Assembly: GCA_964552195.1 (NCBI GenBank) | Contig: CAZKFM010000002.1 | Span: 186,001 to 250,000 of the forward strand | DNA: 64,000 nt | Direction of reading: 5' to 3' | Origin: CAZKAP01 sp964552195 | Lineage (GTDB): Bacteria; Bacteroidota; Bacteroidia; Flavobacteriales; Flavobacteriaceae | In this document: positions 59,331 to 64,000 of the stretch, piece after piece | How the letters are laid out: each line of letters opens with the position of its first letter | Position numbering within the stretch: position 1 is the first letter of the stretch | Position numbers and translations under genes: made by a program | The notes under the pieces: model-generated | What the model saw: only the letters and a program-made list of their open reading frames with translations | Database searches by the model: none | Told to the model about the DNA's origin: nothing

Positions 59331-60758
59331 ATGGAAGAAGCGAATAGACCTACCTACGATCTGATCGTTTTGGGAACCGGGCCAGCCGGAGAAAAAGCGG
59401 CGGTTAAGGCCGCTTATTTCGGATACCGTGTTGCGGTGGTGGAACGAAGTGCCGCTTTTGGAGGAGCCGGGGTGCAGACCGGCACCATACCGTCAAAGAC
59501 CCTCAAGGAAACTTCGCTCTACCTGTCGGGGATTTATGAGAAGGGAGTGTTTGGTATCGATCGCCCCCTTGGTCGGGAGGTGGGCATAAAAGATTTCCTG
59601 TATCGTAAGAATCTCGTGACCGAAGAAATGAATGAGGCCGTTTCCGAGAACCTGCGCCTACACGGTGTGGATATCTATCACGGATTTGGGAGCTTTCACG
59701 ATGCCCATCACATTCGGGTGCAAACCGAGCAGGCCGAAACCCTGCTCCATGGGAGATACATACTAATCGCCACAGGTTCCTATCCCTATCGCCCTCCTCA
59801 CATACCATTTGATGGGCGGAGAGTCCACGATTCGGACACCATACTTGAACTTGAGCGCTTTCCCGAGTCGATCTGCGTGCTGGGAGCCGGGGTCATCGGA
59901 TGTGAGTATACCACCATTTTCGCGGCTACCGGAGTAGAAACCACCCTGGTCAATGACCGGGACCAGATCCTTGGTTTTCTGGATCACGAGGTCTCTGGGG
60001 CCCTGGTCAAGCAGATGGGGCGCAAGGGGGTGCAGATTGAATTCAACACCACCGTTACCTCCATCGAAGTTCCCGATCACAATAAAGCTCCCTTGCGTAT
60101 CGAACTGCGCGATGGCCGGGTGATAGAGGCCGATATGTTTCTGTTTGCTGCGGGAAGGAGCGGCTCGATCAAAGGCCTGGGTTGTGAAGATATCGGACTG
60201 AAAACCGGCAAAAGGGAAACCGTCCTGGTCAATGAGAAATATCAGACCAACATCCCTCATATTTTTGCGGTAGGGGATGTCATTGGATTTCCAGCGCTTG
60301 CCAGCACGAGTATGGAGCAGGGCAGGGTAGCCGTCACCCATATGTTCGATACCGGAGACCTGCAGGCCCACGCGCGCCTGTTTCCCTATGGCATCTATAC
60401 CGTACCCGAGGTAAGCATGGTGGGTATTACCGAGGAAGAGGCCATAGAAGGGGGTATAGATGTACTAACGGGACGCAGCTATTACAGGAATACCGCACGT
60501 GGAAAAATCATGGGGATTTCGGACGGCGGATTCCTGAAACTGGTGGTGGATCGCCCTTCGGACACCATACTCGGTGTACATATCATCGGTAAAAATGCTA
60601 CCGAATTGATTCATTACGGAATGGAGCTGGTTCGCGAAGAGAAGAAGCTCAATCACCTGCTATCCACCGTCTTCAATTACCCTACCCTGCACAGCCTCTA
60701 CAAATATGCGGCCTACGACGCATTGGGCAACCGGTCCGGAATTAAAATCAAGAAATAA
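59331..60758 (+). CDS. Soluble pyridine nucleotide transhydrogenase-like flavoprotein
   Basis: 475 residues of the FAD-dependent disulfide reductase superfamily. FAD motif LIVLGTGPAGEKAAVKAA, NAD motif ICVLGAGVIGCEYTTIFA, and IFAVGDVIGFP near the C terminus. The redox-disulfide site CxxxxC is replaced by GGAGVQTGTIPSKT, with no cysteine at all, so disulfide reductase activity is excluded. This matches SthA-type transhydrogenases, which also lack the pair. It starts 3 bp after the cyclase stop and probably shares its transcript. Confidence 0.88.
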   Translation: MEEANRPTYDLIVLGTGPAGEKAAVKAAYFGYRVAVVERSAAFGGAGVQTGTIPSKTLKETSLYLSGIYEKGVFGIDRPLGREVGIKDFLYRKNLVTEEMNEAVSENLRLHGVDIYHGFGSFHDAHHIRVQTEQAETLLHGRYILIATGSYPYRPPHIPFDGRRVHDSDTILELERFPESICVLGAGVIGCEYTTIFAATGVETTLVNDRDQILGFLDHEVSGALVKQMGRKGVQIEFNTTVTSIEVPDHNKAPLRIELRDGRVIEADMFLFAAGRSGSIKGLGCEDIGLKTGKRETVLVNEKYQTNIPHIFAVGDVIGFPALASTSMEQGRVAVTHMFDTGDLQAHARLFPYGIYTVPEVSMVGITEEEAIEGGIDVLTGRSYYRNTARGKIMGISDGGFLKLVVDRPSDTILGVHIIGKNATELIHYGMELVREEKKLNHLLSTVFNYPTLHSLYKYAAYDALGNRSGIKIKK

Positions 60759-60773
60759 ATCAGGCTTGGATAC

Positions 60774-61400
60774 CTACTGCTTCTGGGATTTCAGATACGC
60801 GCGATAGTCGGTATTAATGCCCTCTATATAATCGAGGAGTTCCTCCCGTCCCCATTTCTTTTCGGAGGAAGTAATGAAATGCCTCGGAGCCTGTTCCCAT
60901 TCTCCCGAAGTCATGCGATGGAGATAGGAGTCTACCTGAACGGGTACTTGTTTTTCGCTGAGCTTGTCCGCCTTGGTAAAAACAATACTGAAGGGGACCT
61001 CTTGCTCATGCAGCCATCTCATGAATTCCAGGTCGCTGTTTTGGGGCTCGTGACGGATATCGACCAGTACAAAGGCTGAAAACAAATGGGTGCGGCTGCG
61101 AAAATAGGATTCGATGAGCTCCCGGAACTTCGCCCGCTCTTTTTTAGATACGCGTGCGTACCCGTAACCCGGCAGGTCGACCAGGTACCAGTCTTCATTT
61201 ATTTGGTAGTGATTGATCAGCTGGGTCTTTCCAGGGGTTCCCGAGGTTCGTGCCAGGGAAGAATGCCCGGTAAGCATATTAATCAAGGAGGACTTCCCCA
61301 CGTTAGACCGACCAATAAAAGCATATTCCGGCAGCCCGTCAGCAGGGCAGGCACTTGCCTGAGCGTTGCTTACCACGAACTGAGCCGAATGTATTTTCAA
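60774..61400 (-). CDS. engB: Ribosome biogenesis GTPase YihA/YsxC
   Basis: 208 residues. G1 FIGRSNVGKSSLIN, G2 GTPGKTQ, G3 DLPGYGYA, G4 FTKADKL are all intact. Needed for 50S assembly in bacteria studied. The stop of the alpha/beta hydrolase gene abuts its start codon, so the two form one transcript. Confidence 0.96.
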   Translation of the reverse strand: MKIHSAQFVVSNAQASACPADGLPEYAFIGRSNVGKSSLINMLTGHSSLARTSGTPGKTQLINHYQINEDWYLVDLPGYGYARVSKKERAKFRELIESYFRSRTHLFSAFVLVDIRHEPQNSDLEFMRWLHEQEVPFSIVFTKADKLSEKQVPVQVDSYLHRMTSGEWEQAPRHFITSSEKKWGREELLDYIEGINTDYRAYLKSQKQ

Positions 61401-62168
61401 TCAGGTGAAATTTCGCTCACTGAGCCATTTATCCAGTATGCTGTTGAAGGTTTCTGGATGCTCCATCATCGGAGCGTGCCCGCATTTATCGATCCAAAAC
61501 AGTTCCGAGTCCGGTAGTAGTTCGTGGAATTCCTCGGCCACATTGGGAGGGGTAACGTTGTCGTTTTTTCCCCAGATTATGCACGTGGGAGTTTTCATGT
61601 TCGGCAAGTCATCAGACATATTGTGTCGAATGGCGCTTTTGGCGATGGCCAGTGTCTTAATCAGCTTCTTACGGTCGTTAATGGTAGCGTAAACGTCGTC
61701 CACGATTTCCTTGGTAGCCACCCGGGGATCGTAAAAAACGTCCTCGGCCTTTTTCTTGACGAATTCGTAATCCTCACGTTTCGGATAACCGTCGCCCATG
61801 GCGCTTTCGTACAAACCCGAACTGCCTGTAATCACCAGTGCCTTGACTTTTTCCGGGTACATCTTGGTATGCAACAGGCCTATATGTCCTCCCAGTGAAT
61901 TTCCGAGCAGTATGACCTGATCGAAGCCTTTGTACTCGATAAAACCATGAAGGAATTTAGCGAAATTCTTAACCGTGGTTTTCAGCATGGGCATGTCGTA
62001 GATGGGCAATTCCGGTACGAGAACTTTGTAGCCCTTTTCCGGGAAGTGGCGCGTAACACCCTCGAAATTACTCAGTCCTCCCATAAGCCCATGAAGGATG
62101 ATAATAGGCGTGCCCTCTCCTGTCTCTATGTAGCGATACTTTCCTTCCTTAACAATGAGGTCCTCCAT
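61401..62168 (-). CDS. Alpha/beta hydrolase
   Basis: 255 residues. IIILHGLMGGLSNFEG (oxyanion strand), nucleophile in LLGNSLGGHIGLL (Ser near 97), acid in IIWGKNDNVTPP, and the His in CGHAPMMEHPE, a complete triad. No signal peptide. The longer frame to 62198 adds ten non-conserved residues. Substrate unknown. Confidence 0.92.
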   Translation of the reverse strand: MEDLIVKEGKYRYIETGEGTPIIILHGLMGGLSNFEGVTRHFPEKGYKVLVPELPIYDMPMLKTTVKNFAKFLHGFIEYKGFDQVILLGNSLGGHIGLLHTKMYPEKVKALVITGSSGLYESAMGDGYPKREDYEFVKKKAEDVFYDPRVATKEIVDDVYATINDRKKLIKTLAIAKSAIRHNMSDDLPNMKTPTCIIWGKNDNVTPPNVAEEFHELLPDSELFWIDKCGHAPMMEHPETFNSILDKWLSERNFT

Positions 62169-62195
62169 GGGTACTAGCTGTACTATAAAGAAGGC

Positions 62196-62203
62196 CAAAT
62201 ATA
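62196..62203 (-). promoter_or_regulatory. -7 promoter element of the hydrolase-engB transcript
   Basis: On the minus strand TATATTTG matches TAnnTTTG and lies 28 bp upstream of the start at 62168. No matching -33 TTG is seen at a good distance. Confidence 0.5.
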
Positions 62204-62363
62204 ATTATTTCCCCTCAGAAGCGAGTATGGCAAATAGGTTATAGGGTATCCATTTGCAGGATTTTGGGGACGAGCAAATTACCCCTGCAGACCCCGTAAA
62301 CCGGGGGATTTCTCCCGAGTCTAACCCATATATAGTTCATTAAATTCCCATTTTTGAAAAAAA

Positions 62364-62388
62364 GTGTCAAAAAGTGGGAAAAAGTGGG
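62364..62388 (+). promoter_or_regulatory. MraZ operator boxes (three 10-bp-spaced repeats)
   Basis: GTGTC (62364), GTGGG (62374) and GTGGG (62384) recur every 10 bp, each separated by five A residues or nearly so. This is the direct-repeat arrangement known for MraZ binding upstream of its own gene in other bacteria (GTGGG-N5 repeats). The boxes cover the place where the -33 element should be, so binding would block transcription of the division cluster. Confidence 0.8.
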
Positions 62389-62399
62389 AAGAATTCCCA

Positions 62400-62407
62400 T
62401 AACTTTG
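62400..62407 (+). promoter_or_regulatory. -7 promoter element of mraZ
   Basis: TAACTTTG matches TAnnTTTG, 28 bp upstream of the GTG start of mraZ. The expected -33 region is filled by the MraZ boxes. Confidence 0.65.
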
Positions 62408-62434
62408 GTTTCATCATGATATAAGCGGATTAGC

Positions 62435-62887
62435 GTGGCCAATTTCATCGGCGAATTCTATTGCAAGGCAGATGCGAAGGGCAGGATTAGTATACCTGCT
62501 GCTTTGAGGAGTCAGCTATTGCCGATGATCGAGGGAGAATTCGTGCTAAAACGGGCGGTTTATCAGAATTGCCTGGAGCTCTACCCCAGGGTGGAGTTCG
62601 ATAAGTTCTTAGAGGAATTGAGGGTGAAGCGGGATATGACTGTGGAGTACGACACCTTTTTCCGGACCGTGAATGCGGGGGTAACACTCCTTCGCATCGA
62701 GGCGAATGGCAGGATACAGATCCCCAAGAATCTGAAGGCTGTTTCGGGCATCGAGAAGGAAGTGGTGTTGCATTCGGCCTTCAATAAAATTGAGATCTGG
62801 GATAAAGAGCGGTACGAGGAATTTCTGGAGGAGAGTCAGTCCAAGGTAGCTGGTCTGGCCAATCAGATATATCGCCGGGATGGATAA
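62435..62887 (+). CDS. mraZ: Transcriptional regulator MraZ
   Basis: First gene of the division and cell-wall cluster; represses its own operon in bacteria studied. 150 residues, GTG start (MANFIGEFYCKADAKGRISIP). Two AbrB-like swapped-hairpin repeats: CKADAKGRISIPAALR and LRIEANGRIQIPKNLK. rsmH begins inside its last codons. Confidence 0.95.
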   Translation: MANFIGEFYCKADAKGRISIPAALRSQLLPMIEGEFVLKRAVYQNCLELYPRVEFDKFLEELRVKRDMTVEYDTFFRTVNAGVTLLRIEANGRIQIPKNLKAVSGIEKEVVLHSAFNKIEIWDKERYEEFLEESQSKVAGLANQIYRRDG

Positions 62888-63797
62888 GGAATACCACCAG
62901 GCGGTGCTGCTAAGGGAGTCAGTGGACGCTTTGGGTGTGAAGGAGAACGGAGTGTATGTGGATGCCACTTATGGAGGTGGGGGTCACTCCGGAGAAATAC
63001 TGAGCAGGCTGGACGAGCGGGGTGTGCTCATCGCCTTTGATCAGGATGCAGATGCCTGGAAGTCTGCGCCAGATGATCCCAGGTTGAGAAAAATTCAGGC
63101 GAATTTCAGGTTCCTAAGGCAGTATGTGCGGTTTCACGGGTTTAGGAAGGTAGATGGAATCCTGGCCGATCTGGGGGTGTCTTCCCATCAGTTCGACACA
63201 GGAGAGCGAGGGTTCTCCACCCGGTTTACCGGTCCTCTGGACATGCGGATGAATGTGGAATCTGAACTCAATGCGGCCGATGTAGTCAATACCTATTCGG
63301 AGAGAGAGTTGATCCGCGTATTGAAGGAATACGGTGAATTGGGGCAGGCGCGAGGTATAGCAGCTGCCATAATTCGATACCGGGGATCGAAGGCGATTCT
63401 TCAGACGGACGAATTGATGGATGCTGTGTCGAAGTTCCTTGTCCGGGGAAAGGAGCACAAGATATCGGCTCAGATTTTTCAGGCACTGAGAATTGAAGTT
63501 AATAACGAGTTGGAGGCGTTGGAGGCATTCCTCCGGCAATCTGCTGAAATACTTAAGGATAATGGCAGGCTGGTCGTGATAAGCTACCATTCACTGGAGG
63601 ACAGATTGGTCAAGCGGTTTGTCCGGGATGGTCGTTTCGACGGCAAGGAGGCTGATAAAGACATGTATGGGAGGTCCTATGTGCCTTTTAGGAAATGCGG
63701 AGGTCCCTTACGGCCCGGAGACGAGGAGAAGACAAGGAATCCCCGCTCCAGAAGTGCTATCCTGAGGGTAGCCGAGCGGACGGTACACGATAAGTAA
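62880..63797 (+). CDS. rsmH: 16S rRNA (cytosine(1402)-N(4))-methyltransferase
   Basis: 305 residues. The start overlaps mraZ by 8 bp. HQAVLLRESVDAL at the N terminus, the SAM motif YVDATYGGGGHSGEIL, DLGVSSHQFDTGERGFS, and the C-terminal SYHSLEDRLVKRF with RNPRSRSAILRVAER. Complete and of usual length. Second gene of the cluster. Confidence 0.97.
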   Translation: MDKEYHQAVLLRESVDALGVKENGVYVDATYGGGGHSGEILSRLDERGVLIAFDQDADAWKSAPDDPRLRKIQANFRFLRQYVRFHGFRKVDGILADLGVSSHQFDTGERGFSTRFTGPLDMRMNVESELNAADVVNTYSERELIRVLKEYGELGQARGIAAAIIRYRGSKAILQTDELMDAVSKFLVRGKEHKISAQIFQALRIEVNNELEALEAFLRQSAEILKDNGRLVVISYHSLEDRLVKRFVRDGRFDGKEADKDMYGRSYVPFRKCGGPLRPGDEEKTRNPRSRSAILRVAERTVHDK

Positions 63798-63819
63798 ACA
63801 ACCGAAAAAAGGTTCAGGT

Positions 63820-64000
63820 ATGTACAGGCGACTGCTTGATGTATTGAGGGCAAAGTTTCTGGTGAGTGAGCAGGCTCCCCGGAACTGGCGGCTGCTGATC
63901 TTTTTTGCCTTGCTGGGGGCACTGGATATAACCAGCAGTCACGTGGCGGATTGGCAGGTGCACCGCAGGGAAGAACTCGAAGAAGAGGTGCTCTGGCTTA
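63820..64000 (+). CDS. ftsL: FtsL-like cell division protein, 3' end cut by window edge
   Basis: The ATG at 63820, 22 bp after rsmH, opens a frame that runs off the window (60 codons visible). A basic cytoplasmic N terminus of about 29 residues is followed by one hydrophobic helix (LLIFFALLGALDI) and the start of a Glu/Arg-rich coiled coil (HRREELEEEV). Position after rsmH and the topology identify the FtsL-type bitopic division protein; sequence similarity in this family is low. Confidence 0.8.
   Translation, partial: MYRRLLDVLRAKFLVSEQAPRNWRLLIFFALLGALDITSSHVADWQVHRREELEEEVLWL

Noticed and set aside
1..64000. CRISPR arrays, insertion sequences, prophage, tRNA or rRNA genes
   Set aside because: I looked in the gaps on both strands and saw no regular spacer repeats, transposase or integrase motifs, terminal repeats, or cloverleaf-like sequences.

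Overview
The window reads as a typical chromosomal stretch of a marine-type Flavobacteriaceae bacterium (Bacteroidota). Evidence is the gliding-motility genes gldA, gldB and gldC, GLPGLI-family and DUF5686 proteins, methionine synthase split into two genes, a zinc-ligand-free DnaG, and repeated promoters of the Bacteroidota form TTTG-N(17-22)-TAnnTTTG. The genus is not assigned. Coding density is high. I see no mobile element, CRISPR array, rRNA or tRNA.

Layout. 1-4.5 kb: two periplasmic OmpH/Skp chaperones, murI, folA with a 2TM protein, a class V PLP enzyme and a small CBM48-like protein. 4.5-6.9 kb: two paralogous secreted proteins that look like low-molecular-weight tyrosine phosphatases whose catalytic Cys and Arg are gone. 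7-16.5 kb: ergothioneine genes egtD/egtB, thyA, a membrane-anchored DUF62 (SAM hydrolase)-like protein, a nucleoside transporter, a bifunctional-nuclease-family protein, etfAB and pdhB. 16.5-28.8 kb: a DUF5686 outer-membrane protein, the membrane pyrophosphatase, a deoxynucleoside kinase, and a GLPGLI/outer-membrane-receptor pair facing a two-component system.

28.8-37.8 kb is a sulfur/methionine island. A SAM-II-type riboswitch precedes metK. An Rrf2 regulator sits next to an inverted repeat in front of a DUF2061-cysH operon. A SAM-I riboswitch precedes split metH and metF. Sulfate reduction, homocysteine methylation, methyl-THF supply and SAM synthesis are therefore together, read by two different SAM aptamer classes within about 3 kb.

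40.8-44.9 kb is an aromatic amino acid operon (pheA, aminotransferase, tyrA, DAHP synthase-chorismate mutase). It is preceded by what looks like a complete ribosome-mediated attenuator: a 20-codon leader peptide with a YFFYY run, pause and antiterminator pairings, and a perfect terminator hairpin ending just before pheA. 45-62 kb holds housekeeping genes (rsgA, dtd, a MazG-like enzyme, aroA, queA, rlmN, a polyprenyl synthase, dnaG), a response regulator with a degenerate phosphorylation site, nadE-gldB-gldC, an adenylate cyclase, a soluble transhydrogenase-like flavoprotein and engB. The right edge enters the division and cell-wall cluster (mraZ, rsmH, ftsL), with 10-bp-spaced GTGGG boxes upstream of mraZ.

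The observations most worth following are the paired secreted pseudo-phosphatases, the pheA attenuator, the SAM-II/SAM-I pairing, the non-phosphorylatable-looking receiver, the membrane DUF62-like protein and the zinc-less primase. Family assignments come from motif recognition only; no database search was run.
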